Both the position numbers and the translations under genes were made by a program. A stretch of 41,397 bases of DNA from Hellea sp. (GTDB lineage Bacteria > Pseudomonadota > Alphaproteobacteria > Caulobacterales > Maricaulaceae): contig JAHDFA010000008.1 of the NCBI GenBank assembly GCA_020628495.1, forward strand, positions 1-41,397. The letters run 5' to 3'. Shown here piece after piece: positions 28,901-37,293 of this stretch. The stretch's first letter is position 1, and each line of letters begins with the position of its first letter. Below the pieces are notes generated by a model. The model saw only the letters and a list, made by a program, of their open reading frames with translations. It searched no databases and was not told the origin of the DNA.

Positions 28901-28998
28901 TGTGCATGTGCGACGCCTGTTGTCGCGGCGAGTGTCAGAGCGATGGTGCTCGCTGACATAATGGCGCTTAGGCCGAAGGAGGCGAAAGTTTTGTTCAT
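25912..28998 (-). CDS. TonB-dependent receptor, Oar-like with N-terminal carboxypeptidase-regulatory-like domain
   Basis: Signal peptide; SSIVGTVVDSNGNGIANASVALVNTSTGFARTLSTDSNGAF; plug SRFNSITLDGIALNDSFG, VTKSGTNEFRGSAF; C-terminal aromatic residue RFGARYDF. Confidence 0.94.
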   Translation of the reverse strand: MNKTFASFGLSAIMSASTIALTLAATTGVAHAQVTSSSIVGTVVDSNGNGIANASVALVNTSTGFARTLSTDSNGAFTGRNLPITGVYSITVRAPGFQGESVEGVALSLSDDTQLSFQLEGETVGADEIIVVAQRQVVTNLALGPNASFGLETLEDAPAINRNIADVIRIDPRVFVDEGRGGINSVQCVGQSSRFNSITLDGIALNDSFGLNSNGYPTERQPFPYDSLEQVSVEIAPFDVKYGGFTACNINSVTKSGTNEFRGSAFVDYTNDSLRGKNVKDVDFDFGDFDEFRYGVGIGGPIIKDKLFFYASYEGLDGANTYPQTAITVGDGDFQISQTQIEEIARISQEVYDYDPGFIPDSFGNKDDKILVRLDWNISDAHRASGTINWNDGFNIIRSDGDTDELEFSNHLYERGTELFSYSGSLFSDWTDNFSTELRANYIDVDNRQETLGGNDFGEFRVTAESPTGRGDVDVYLGGDDSRQSNDLNYTVLQLFGRANYTMGDHSFTFGGEYSELDIFNLFVQHTETEIRFNSIDDFRNGIASQIEYNNAPSQNPDDAAANWGYALNTLYAQDEWNMTDNLTVILGARYDWYTSDDTPTENPAFTADYGFSNAQNFDGESLFQPRLGFTFDATDTLQIRGGAGRYSGGNPNVWLSNNYSSNNITQVGARLRDRAGIDLFALDYTAAEDGVPNGPGYAIPTELFDSVGTGVGRNFEINYLDPDFKIPSDWKYSLGMTFTPDFDTGESLFGGQWLFQADLLWSDSQNTAIIQRGDLVETGTRNVEVTENGTTYNLTVPTFSSDLIDSFTLTNADKSNSAFVASIGASKRWDSGWSMRAGYAYSDAQDVQPMTSSVAFSNYNNRAFLNPQEQILSTSNYNTKHRFTASVANRSDWIIKDYDTNISAFFQSQSGQPFSRTLNGVANDLYRFTPFLGNSGDSILLPGTERNEFTSPSWTKIDLRISQELPGLRADDRTEVFMVIDNLTNLINSDWGVLERPAFPNTLNQGQRFGINQASAYEIRFGARYDF

Positions 28999-29256
28999 TT
29001 TGGTGGACCCATATTTGGTTCGAGAAAATTTGAGCGGCATATGCGCGAGTTATATGACAGGGTTATGACACGCAAATGTGACTCACCGTGATTATTAAAG
29101 TTACCCACATGTGCTCCAAACAGAGCAAAATCCTACGCAATCCCCCATAAATGTGGAGGTTTTATCATCGTTTTTGACCAAAACTCAGGAATTATCCCCA
29201 AATCTAAATTCGCAGAGTCTGTGTTTTTTTGCGCTCTGTTGCTTTAAAACCACACT

Positions 29257-29895
29257 ATGTTGACGCTCTCCCCCCTTCCCGATTCTCCGCGAATCCTTGC
29301 CATTGCAGGTGGGAGTTGTTCCGGGAAATCGACTCTGGCTGCTTATTTGCGCGATTATGTGGGGGCAGAAATCTGCCGCCTTGTCCGACAAGATGATTAT
29401 TATCACGACATACGCGAGCGCGGCGGCTCCCCCATGGTCAATTTCGATATTCCTGAGGCATTGGATTTCGATCTGCTGCGCGAAAATTTACTGGCATTTA
29501 AGAGAAACGAACCCGTCGCATTGCCGAATTATGATTTCACCACCCACCAACGCCGCACGCCGAGCGAGCCGCGCAATCCGCGTCCCTTGATTATCGTCGA
29601 AGGGATTTTGCTGCTGGCCCAAGCGGAATTGCGCGACGTGTTTGACCATAGTGTCTTTATGCGCTGCGCGCCCGAGCTGCGCCTGTCCCGCCGTCTGGAA
29701 CGCGATACAACGGAACGCGGCCGCTCCCGCGATGATGTTTTGCGCCAATTCCACGACCAGGTTGAACCGGCCCATCAATCTTTTGTCAGCCCGTCTCAAA
29801 TTCATGCCGATCTCGTCATCGACCAAACGCAATATATTTCAAATATGACCCGCGTTGTTGAATCCGTCGTGGCATTGGTGAATGCTGGCGCGTAA
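29257..29895 (+). CDS. udk: Uridine kinase
   Basis: P-loop IAGGSCSGKSTLAAYL; DDYYHD; NFDIPEALDFDLL; VEGILLL; RLSRRLERDTTERGRS. Confidence 0.9.
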   Translation: MLTLSPLPDSPRILAIAGGSCSGKSTLAAYLRDYVGAEICRLVRQDDYYHDIRERGGSPMVNFDIPEALDFDLLRENLLAFKRNEPVALPNYDFTTHQRRTPSEPRNPRPLIIVEGILLLAQAELRDVFDHSVFMRCAPELRLSRRLERDTTERGRSRDDVLRQFHDQVEPAHQSFVSPSQIHADLVIDQTQYISNMTRVVESVVALVNAGA

Positions 29896-29926
29896 GGATA
29901 ATCAACGCTAAATATAAAGACCGTCC

Positions 29927-31168
29927 ATGGAACACCGCGCATTTGGCCTGATTGGCATTATTCTTATCCTCTTCATTGCGTGGGCCGCGTCTGAAAATCG
30001 CAAAGCCATTCGACTGCGCACGGTCGGGGCCTGTTTCGCTCTGCAAGTCGCCATCGCGATTTTCGTGCTTTATATTCCGGCAGGCAAAACTGTGCTGGAA
30101 ATCGCGGCAAACAAAGTCTCGACCCTTCTCTCTTATGCGGATGCGGGCATCGGGTTTGTTTTCGGCAATTTGTCCGATTTGGAAGGGTTCTCTTTTCTGG
30201 TAAGAGTTCTGCCCATAATTATTTTCTTCGCCGCGTTAATGGAAGTTCTTTATCATCTTCGCATTATGCAAATTATAGTGCGCTTGGGCGGGTCTGCCAT
30301 TCGCTGGCTGACAGATACGCGTCCGGTGGAAAGTTTGAACGTCATTGCCAATATTTTCGTCGGGCAAACGGAAGCGCCCCTGTCCCTGAAACCCTATCTG
30401 CCCAGCATCGGAAAGCCTGAGCTATTCGCCATTATGGTCTCGGGTCTGGCCTCGGTCTCGGGCACGGTTTTGGGCGGATATATCGCTCTTGGGATTGAGC
30501 CAAAATATCTTCTCGCGGCCTGTTTCATGTCCGCACCGGCCGGATTATTGATGGCCAAAATGATTATGCCCGACTCGTCAACAGATACGAAGGAAGAGAA
30601 ATTACAAAACGCCAAAGCGGTCTACGCCATGGCGGAAACCGGACCGCGTCACCCCAGCATTTTTATGGCCGCCGCAGTCGGAGCTCAAAATGGGGTCAGC
30701 CTGGCCGTTGCCATCGGTGCCATGTTGATTGCCTTTATCTCCCTGATTGCGCTGGTCAACGGCTTGCTGGGCTGGACAGGCGGGTGGTTCGGTCAGGACG
30801 AGCTTTCGCTGCAAATGATTTTGGGCTGGATCTTCTCGCCCGTTATGTGGGCCGTCGGCGTGCCATGGTCCGAAGCTCAATTAGCGGGCGGCATTTTCGG
30901 TGAGAAATTGGTCGTGAATGAATTTATCGCCTTTGGGTCTCTGATAGAGGCGGAAAGCTCGCTTTCGCCAAAATCCGTCGTCGTTCTCTCTTTTGCTTTA
31001 TGCGGCTTTGCCAATATTGGTTCCATCGCCATTCTTCTGGGCGGGCTCGGTACGCTCATTCCTGACCGCATGCCCGACATTGCGCGCATGGGCGTTAAAG
31101 CCGTCTTCGCCGCCAGCCTCGCCAACCTCATGAGTGCGGCTTTGGCCGGGATATTGGTGGGGTTATAG
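29927..31168 (+). CDS. Concentrative nucleoside transporter (NupC/CNT family), paralogue of 24494-25741
   Basis: VIANIFVGQTEAPLSLKPYLPSIGKPELFAIMVSGLASVSGTVLGGY; GVPWSEAQLAGGIFGEKLVVNEFIAF; CGFANIGSIAI. Confidence 0.96.
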   Translation: MEHRAFGLIGIILILFIAWAASENRKAIRLRTVGACFALQVAIAIFVLYIPAGKTVLEIAANKVSTLLSYADAGIGFVFGNLSDLEGFSFLVRVLPIIIFFAALMEVLYHLRIMQIIVRLGGSAIRWLTDTRPVESLNVIANIFVGQTEAPLSLKPYLPSIGKPELFAIMVSGLASVSGTVLGGYIALGIEPKYLLAACFMSAPAGLLMAKMIMPDSSTDTKEEKLQNAKAVYAMAETGPRHPSIFMAAAVGAQNGVSLAVAIGAMLIAFISLIALVNGLLGWTGGWFGQDELSLQMILGWIFSPVMWAVGVPWSEAQLAGGIFGEKLVVNEFIAFGSLIEAESSLSPKSVVVLSFALCGFANIGSIAILLGGLGTLIPDRMPDIARMGVKAVFAASLANLMSAALAGILVGL

Positions 31169-31325
31169 AAGACGTTATCTATTCAAACTTCGTCCCTGTT
31201 TTTCGACGGCTAAAGACAAATAAAATTTAATCACCTCAATCGGTTATAAAAAACTTCAGAAACTCCGTCCTCGTTTTCAGTTTTGAGGGGCATATTTAAG
31301 CTGTTCTTTCAGACATTGGACAGGT

Positions 31326-31780
31326 GAGCGCTTACTTGCTGGTCTGGAGGACGGTAGGGTTGAGCGGCTTGGTGTGAGAACCAAGCGTGTGCCGGACCTT
31401 TTGTGGCGAGAGACGACCGCTGGTTCTTAAACCGGGGCTGTTGTGACTGTCGGAAGATGGGGTTGGTTTGAGGTGGTAGGAAACGCCAAAGGCTGACAGG
31501 TTTGATCATCCTCACCAGATGATGCGGCCTCATGGCAAGTCTGACCGGAAGGGCTAACTGCGGGACCCCCGACCGTTGCATCAAAAACTGCCGCCGCAGG
31601 GCCTAGCAATTGGCGTAAGCCAAATGCGGGGATGGAATGGGCTTTCTGCCCAATCCATTTCGGTCAACGCGAGAAACACTTTTACTATTCGGTACTTCCG
31701 TCGTGGAGGCCGACCCTGCGGGCAGTCCTTTTGCCCAAAGAAGAGAACTTGGCAGACTCCTTGATGGGCTGTGAGCGCTC
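31326..31780 (+). ncRNA. Candidate large structured non-coding RNA, family not recognised
   Basis: No convincing ORF; multiple stems on the plus strand including G-U pairs; 7-bp helix joining the two ends (GAGCGCT 31326-31332 / AGCGCTC 31774-31780); GNRA-capped hairpin TTGGC-GTAA-GCCAA 31610-31623. Confidence 0.5.
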
Positions 31781-31953
31781 TCGCATGGGCTGATTTCATC
31801 CGTAACTTTTTATTAATGACGTCGACCCCGCGATTAAAAGGTCTTCATGTCCACGCCATTCAGCTTGCGTTAATTCACCGAGTCTGCGTTAGTTATAACA
31901 TTGCGCTAAGGAACGAGTGCAAACCCCTACATTGTTAACCCACGGAGCCCGCC

Positions 31954-33030
31954 TTGCGCCAAATCCTCGCCGCCTTCATTCCACTATTTGCTTTAACACT
32001 TGCTTTGCCCTCTCCTGCGGCGGCGCAATCCAAATCCGCCATCAGCTATGACGCTTCACGCAATGTCTTCACCATGGCACCAACCATTCAAAAGGTCACG
32101 CCGGGCGTTGTGTCAATTTCCACGATTGAAACCGAGGAAGCAGATGGCAGCACAATCGGCGGCATTGGGTCCGGCGTTATCATTGACGCAGAGGCAGGCC
32201 TGATTTTGACGAATGACCATGTGATTGAAGATGCGCAATCCATCACCGTTATCTTGTCCGACAAAAGACGTTATCGCGCCACCGTGCGCGGGCAGGACCC
32301 GGAAACAGATTTGGCCTTGTTGGAAATCCCCGGGACGAATTTAACGGCCCTGCCCGTCTCTGCATCGGATGATGTTCTGGTCGGGGATATCGTCATAGCT
32401 GTCGGCAATCCTTTCGGCCTGTCCCATAGCGTCAGCACGGGCATCGTCTCTGCGATTGGGCGAACGGATGATAATCCACTGGGATATTCCGATCTCATTC
32501 AAACGGACGCAGCAATTAACCCCGGTAATTCAGGCGGCGCGCTCGTCAATTCCGCCGGGGAATTAATCGGAATTAATTCCGCTTTGGTCTCAAAACAAAG
32601 CGGGGGCGGCGGCATCGGTTTTGCCATTCCCGCCCATACATTCCGTGCCATCGCCGCGCAATTGCAAGTCTATGGTGAGGTCACGCGCGGCTCTCTCGGG
32701 GTGATGATTTCTCCTGTCACGCAGGATGCTCAAGCCCGATTGGACCTGCCGCATCTCAACGGCGCCCATATTGTGGAAGTCACTCAAAACGGCGCAGGCT
32801 TTGCCGCAGGACTGCAAGTAGATGATGTTGTGACGGAATTTGCCGGGCGCGAAATCGGGAACAGCTCTGACTTGCGCTATGCCGTCGGGCTCGTGCGGCC
32901 CGATACGGTTTCACGGCTGACATATATTCGCGGCGGGGCAGTGTCTGAAATCGATGTGATTATCCGCGCCAAAGACTATGTGCAAACGGCGGAAATCCAA
33001 AACATATTGGAACCGGCTTCAATTAATTAG
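31954..33030 (+). CDS. Trypsin-like (DegP/HtrA-type) periplasmic serine protease with PDZ domain
   Basis: Signal peptide; GVIIDAEAGLILTNDHVI, DLALLEI, TDAAINPGNSGGALVN; single C-terminal PDZ; TTG start with upstream CGGAG. Confidence 0.93.
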   Translation: MRQILAAFIPLFALTLALPSPAAAQSKSAISYDASRNVFTMAPTIQKVTPGVVSISTIETEEADGSTIGGIGSGVIIDAEAGLILTNDHVIEDAQSITVILSDKRRYRATVRGQDPETDLALLEIPGTNLTALPVSASDDVLVGDIVIAVGNPFGLSHSVSTGIVSAIGRTDDNPLGYSDLIQTDAAINPGNSGGALVNSAGELIGINSALVSKQSGGGGIGFAIPAHTFRAIAAQLQVYGEVTRGSLGVMISPVTQDAQARLDLPHLNGAHIVEVTQNGAGFAAGLQVDDVVTEFAGREIGNSSDLRYAVGLVRPDTVSRLTYIRGGAVSEIDVIIRAKDYVQTAEIQNILEPASIN

Positions 33031-33650
33031 CGCGATAAAATAGCGTCACAAATCTCTATGGCGGCTTGCAAAACTTCGTCAATGCCAAGGCCTGTCGTAT
33101 CGAGCATATGCGCATCTTCCGCAGGCTTCAGGGGCGCAGTCGCCCGCGTGCTGTCGCGGGTATCGCGTTCGATGAGCTGCGACAGAACCTGCTCGACGCT
33201 CAAATTTTCACCATATCCCGTCAGTTCAGCATGACGGCGTTTTGCGCGCTCTGCCTGACTGGCTGTGACGTAAAGTTTCACATCCGCATCCGGGCAAATA
33301 ACGGTTCCGATATCCCGCCCGTCGAGCACGCCGCCCGATGCCGCGAAGTTGCGCTGGAAATCGAAAAGGGCCGCACGGACTTCGGGATGGACGGACACTC
33401 TGGAGGCTGCTGCCCCTATTGGACCGGATTTCAAAATGGGATCGGACAGAGCGTCAGCAGAAATCGCCTTCGCAGCGCGCGCCGCGTCACGGGCATTGTC
33501 AACATCGTCGCCGGCGTCCAGAACGCGCTTTGCCGCCGCGCGGTACAGTTTTCCCGTATCGAGATAGGGCAGTCCGTAATGCGCCGAGAGCCCTTTGCCC
33601 AGCGTGCCTTTACCGGAGGCAAATGTGCCGTCTATCGCAATAACCGTCAT
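33027..33650 (-). CDS. cmk: Cytidylate kinase
   Basis: IAIDGTFASGKGTLGKGLSAHYGLPYLDTGKLYRA; LDGRDIGTVICPDADVKLYVTAS; RDTRDSTRATAPLKPAEDAHMLDTT. Confidence 0.97.
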   Translation of the reverse strand: MTVIAIDGTFASGKGTLGKGLSAHYGLPYLDTGKLYRAAAKRVLDAGDDVDNARDAARAAKAISADALSDPILKSGPIGAAASRVSVHPEVRAALFDFQRNFAASGGVLDGRDIGTVICPDADVKLYVTASQAERAKRRHAELTGYGENLSVEQVLSQLIERDTRDSTRATAPLKPAEDAHMLDTTGLGIDEVLQAAIEICDAILSR

Positions 33651-34969
33651 GATATTTCATCCTCTCGGATCTCAGCCCCAAGCCCGCGCATCAACTCAAA
33701 AAAGGTCGGGAAACTTGTTGCAATCATGGAAGCATCATCAATGGAAATGGGTCCGTCTGCAACACATCCCAATATAAGCGCACTCATGGCAATCCTGTGG
33801 TCATGATAGGTTTTGACTAGACCACCGCCACTGACAATGCCGCCCGTGACTTTCAATCCGTTCTCCAGTTCTTCGACCTGAACGCCGTTCTGCCTCAGTA
33901 AATCGGCGGTCGCTGTAATCCGGTCACTTTCCTTCACGCGCAGCTCGCCAATATCATCCATAATGGTCGTTCCATTTGCGACGGAGGCCGCGACAGCGAG
34001 AATGGGATATTCATCAATCATAGACGCAGCGCGTTCGGGGGGCACCGTGATCCCGCTCAGCTTTGAATATCTAACGTGAATATCTGCAATGACCTCACCG
34101 CCCGATTTGCGAAAGTTATCGGCTTGGACGTGACCGCCCATTTCCGTCAAGCAATCAAACAGGCCCGTCCGCGTTGGATTCATCATGACATTCTCGACAA
34201 TAATATCCGATCCCGGCGTTATCAGCGCCGCAACAATCGGAAAGGCCGCAGAGGAGGGATCGCCAGGGACATTTATTCTCGTCGATTCCAAAGCGACAGG
34301 CCCTTCGAGCTTGATCAAATCCGCGCCGTTTCGCTTGGTCACCTCGACTTTGACTCCAAACGCGCGGAGCATATTTTCGGTATGATCGCGTGTCGGAATG
34401 GGTTCCGTCACCGTCGTAATACCGTTCGTATTTACCGCCGCCAACAAAACGGCAGACTTCACCTGCGCAGACGCGATTGGCGGCGTATAACTGAGCGGTG
34501 TCAAACTGCCGTCGCTTTCAAGCGTCACAGGCAGACGACCGCCCTCTTGCGCCGTCGCGGTGACACCCATGTCGCGCAATGGATCCAAAATCCTGTTCAT
34601 TGGCCGAGACGACAGCGAGGCATCTCCGGTAAATGTCGCGCGAAGATTATATCCTGCACACGCGCCCATAATCAGACGCACCCCGGTGCCGGCATTGCCA
34701 CAGTCCAAATCAACATCGGGTGTTTGCAATCCGGCCGCGCCGCACCCTTCCACCGTGTAAGCGCCCTCACCCGTCTTTGTGATAACAGCGCCCAAAGCCT
34801 GCATCACAGATGCCGTCGAGAGAATGTCTGCCCCTTCCAACAAACCTGTAATTTGAGTCGTGCCTTCCGCCATCGCGCCCAAGATCATTGATCTATGGCT
34901 AATAGACTTATCTCCCGGCGCACGCACCGTGCCTGAAAGCGGTTTGGATTTACTTGACGAACTGCGCAT
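33647..34969 (-). CDS. aroA: 3-phosphoshikimate 1-carboxyvinyltransferase (EPSP synthase)
   Basis: LSGTVRAPGDKSISHRSMILGA; DCGNAGTGVRLIMG; LRVKESDRI; YHDHRIAMS. Confidence 0.98.
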   Translation of the reverse strand: MRSSSSKSKPLSGTVRAPGDKSISHRSMILGAMAEGTTQITGLLEGADILSTASVMQALGAVITKTGEGAYTVEGCGAAGLQTPDVDLDCGNAGTGVRLIMGACAGYNLRATFTGDASLSSRPMNRILDPLRDMGVTATAQEGGRLPVTLESDGSLTPLSYTPPIASAQVKSAVLLAAVNTNGITTVTEPIPTRDHTENMLRAFGVKVEVTKRNGADLIKLEGPVALESTRINVPGDPSSAAFPIVAALITPGSDIIVENVMMNPTRTGLFDCLTEMGGHVQADNFRKSGGEVIADIHVRYSKLSGITVPPERAASMIDEYPILAVAASVANGTTIMDDIGELRVKESDRITATADLLRQNGVQVEELENGLKVTGGIVSGGGLVKTYHDHRIAMSALILGCVADGPISIDDASMIATSFPTFFELMRGLGAEIREDEIS

Positions 34970-35101
34970 GAGGGGCTGTCGCTTCCATTGATTGTTGACT
35001 CACATAAGCCAAACGCTAAGAGGCGCGGGTCTCGCAAATTCACACGTTCACCGCAAGCGTTTCTGCAAGACATCAAGCAAGGCATGAAGAAGGTGTTCAA
35101 C

Positions 35102-35560
35102 ATGGCAAAAGTCGATATCGGCACAAAACGGGTTTGCCCCGAATGTGAAGCCAAATTTTACGATCTGACAAAAAATCCGGCCGTTTGCCCGATGTGTCAA
35201 AACAGTTTTGATCCGTCAGAACTGGATCCAAATGTTGTTCTGCCAACAGCCCCGCTTAAGCCGCAAACGTCTAAAGCCGATGATGATGAAGATGATGATA
35301 TCGAAGACGCGGTTGAAGTGGATGAAGATGACATCGACGAAGAAGAGCAAGCGGCCAAAGAGCTGGAGCTCGACGGTGACGATGCCGCTATTATTTCAGG
35401 CGGCGCCAGCGATGATGACGATGATGCACCTGACTTTGACGGCTTCTCGACAGATGAAGATGAAGACGAAGATGCGGCTCTTGTTACAGATGATGACGAA
35501 GACACGCTTCCGCCAGGCATTGCTGATGACGATGATGACGAGGAAGAAATCGAGATCTGA
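35102..35560 (+). CDS. TIGR02300/FYDLN-acid family protein with zinc-ribbon-like head and acidic tail
   Basis: MAKVDIGTKRVCPECEAKFYDLTKNPAVCPMCQNSFDP followed by an Asp/Glu-rich tail. Confidence 0.9.
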   Translation: MAKVDIGTKRVCPECEAKFYDLTKNPAVCPMCQNSFDPSELDPNVVLPTAPLKPQTSKADDDEDDDIEDAVEVDEDDIDEEEQAAKELELDGDDAAIISGGASDDDDDAPDFDGFSTDEDEDEDAALVTDDDEDTLPPGIADDDDDEEEIEI

Positions 35561-35685
35561 GCGAACAGTTGGGCCGGTTCATTCCGGCCCGCAAATCCCG
35601 CTTGCCACGCCGCGCAACGGGCGTTAAACGGCGCGACCAAACCCCGGTTTTCGCATTCAGGTTACCGGGCCGAATGGAATAGTTC

Positions 35686-35761
35686 GGGGCCTTAGCTCAG
35701 CTGGTAGAGCGCTTCGCTGGCAGCGAAGAGGTCAGGGGTTCGACTCCCCTAGGCTCCACCA
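35686..35761 (+). tRNA. tRNA-Ala (anticodon GGC)
   Basis: GGGGCCT acceptor, GCTC D arm, CTTCG-CTGGCAG-CGAAG anticodon arm (GGC), AGGGG-TTCGACT-CCCCT T arm, encoded CCA. Confidence 0.97.
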
Positions 35762-35858
35762 TTCTCAAAATATCCCGTCACGAAACGTCACTAAAATTTC
35801 ATATTCTCAGACTCTAACGCGGCTTGCATTGCGTTCAGGCCGCAGGCAGTGAGCCCAT

Positions 35859-37178
35859 ATGAAAAGCATACGTGACCTGAAAATTGCAACAATTGGTGCG
35901 GGCTATGTCGGCCTGGTGACCGGCGTTTGCTTTTCCGATTTTGGCTATGACGTCACCTGTGTTGATAAAGACAAACGTAAGGTTGACCAGCTCAAAGCCG
36001 GACAAATGCCCATTTTTGAAGACGGGCTTGAGGCTTTAGTGAAACGCAATGTCAAAGCCGGGCGATTACACTTTACAACAGAGCTATCAGACGCGGCGTC
36101 AAAGGCTGATGTTGTCTTCATCGGGGTCGGTACGCCGCCTGCCGAGGACGGGTCCGCAGACCTTCAATATGTTATGGCGGCCGCGAAAGAACTTGCCTCA
36201 TTATTGGACGGCTTTACCGTCATCGCTATCAAGTCAACAGTTCCGGTCGGAACGGGCGATAAAGTCGAGGCTTTGATGCGGGAGGTCGCGCCAGATGCGG
36301 ACTTCGCGGTGGTATCCAATCCCGAATTCTTGCGCGAAGGCGCTGCGATAGCCGATTTCACGGATCCGGACCGCGTTATCATTGGGACAACGGATGAGCG
36401 GGCGCGTGATGTGATGGCACGACTTTATCGGCCATTCTCGGCGCTCGGGCCGCCGACGGTTTTCACGGATAGGCGTACGTCCGAGCTACTTAAATATGCA
36501 GCGAATGCCTATCTCGCCACGAAAATCAGTTTCATCAATGAAATTGCAGACCTTTGCGAAGCTGTCGGGGCAAATGTTACTGACGTTGCATTTGGGATGG
36601 GGTTGGACGAGCGGATTGGATCGAAATATCTGGCCCCCGGCCCCGGTTATGGCGGATCTTGCTTTCCTAAAGACACCAAAGCGCTGCTCGATATCGCTAA
36701 AAAAGCGGGGGCTCAGTCGCGTATCGTCGAACAAGTCGTGGCTGTGAATGAAGCCCGCAAACAGTCCATGGCAGAAAAGGTCATTACATTATGTGGAGGA
36801 TCGGTGCAAAATCTGACTGTCGCCATGTTGGGGCTGGCTTTCAAGCCTGATACGGATGACGTTCGCGAAACACCGGCCTTTCCAATCATCGAAGCCCTAC
36901 AAAAAGCCGGTGCCAGAGTCCGAGCCTTTGATCCCGAGGCAATGGAAGAGTCCAAAGATCATCTATCAAATGTTATCTATGCGCAGGATGCTTATGATTG
37001 CGCGCGCGGTGCGGATGTCATCGTTCTGGCGACGGAATGGAAACAGTTCCGAAATCTGGATTTCAACTATTTAGGTGAGATCATGGTGTCTCGAAAATTC
37101 GCTGATTTACGCAATGTCTACGCCCCCGAACATGTTCGCAGTCATGATTTTGACTATGTGAGCATTGGACGCGCATAA
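35859..37178 (+). CDS. ugd: UDP-glucose 6-dehydrogenase
   Basis: IATIGAGYVGLVTGVCFSDFGYDVTCVDKD; AANAYLATKISFINEIADLCE; GPGYGGSCFPKDTKAL; AFKPDTDDVRETPA. Confidence 0.97.
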   Translation: MKSIRDLKIATIGAGYVGLVTGVCFSDFGYDVTCVDKDKRKVDQLKAGQMPIFEDGLEALVKRNVKAGRLHFTTELSDAASKADVVFIGVGTPPAEDGSADLQYVMAAAKELASLLDGFTVIAIKSTVPVGTGDKVEALMREVAPDADFAVVSNPEFLREGAAIADFTDPDRVIIGTTDERARDVMARLYRPFSALGPPTVFTDRRTSELLKYAANAYLATKISFINEIADLCEAVGANVTDVAFGMGLDERIGSKYLAPGPGYGGSCFPKDTKALLDIAKKAGAQSRIVEQVVAVNEARKQSMAEKVITLCGGSVQNLTVAMLGLAFKPDTDDVRETPAFPIIEALQKAGARVRAFDPEAMEESKDHLSNVIYAQDAYDCARGADVIVLATEWKQFRNLDFNYLGEIMVSRKFADLRNVYAPEHVRSHDFDYVSIGRA

Positions 37179-37293
37179 AACGTCAGTTCTATGGTCGATT
37201 TTGCACGATTTCGGCGAGTGACTTATTGAAAAGCGATAAAATCGTCATTAGGTCTATCAGGTAAGAAAAGACGAAGAGGGAGGAAGTTCGAAA

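Noticed and set aside
31309-31799. Minus-strand ORFs of 91, 72 and 60 aa and a plus-strand ORF in the ncRNA candidate
   Set aside because: No recognisable family, atypical composition, no RBS, mutually overlapping frames; better explained as chance ORFs across a structured RNA.
31310-31800. RNase P RNA, tmRNA, SRP RNA or group I/II intron
   Set aside because: Lacks the conserved cores I can recall for each (RNase P GGAAAGTCC/ACAGAA cores, tmRNA T-loop and tag ORF, SRP domain IV, group II domain V). A CM search is still needed.
34076-34891. 271-aa plus-strand ORF antisense to aroA
   Set aside because: Arg/His-rich shadow translation of a confident aroA gene.
35275-35560. GATGAT/GAAGAT repeats that look like a microsatellite
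   Set aside because: Encodes the acidic Asp/Glu tail of the FYDLN-acid protein; low-complexity coding, not a separate repeat element.
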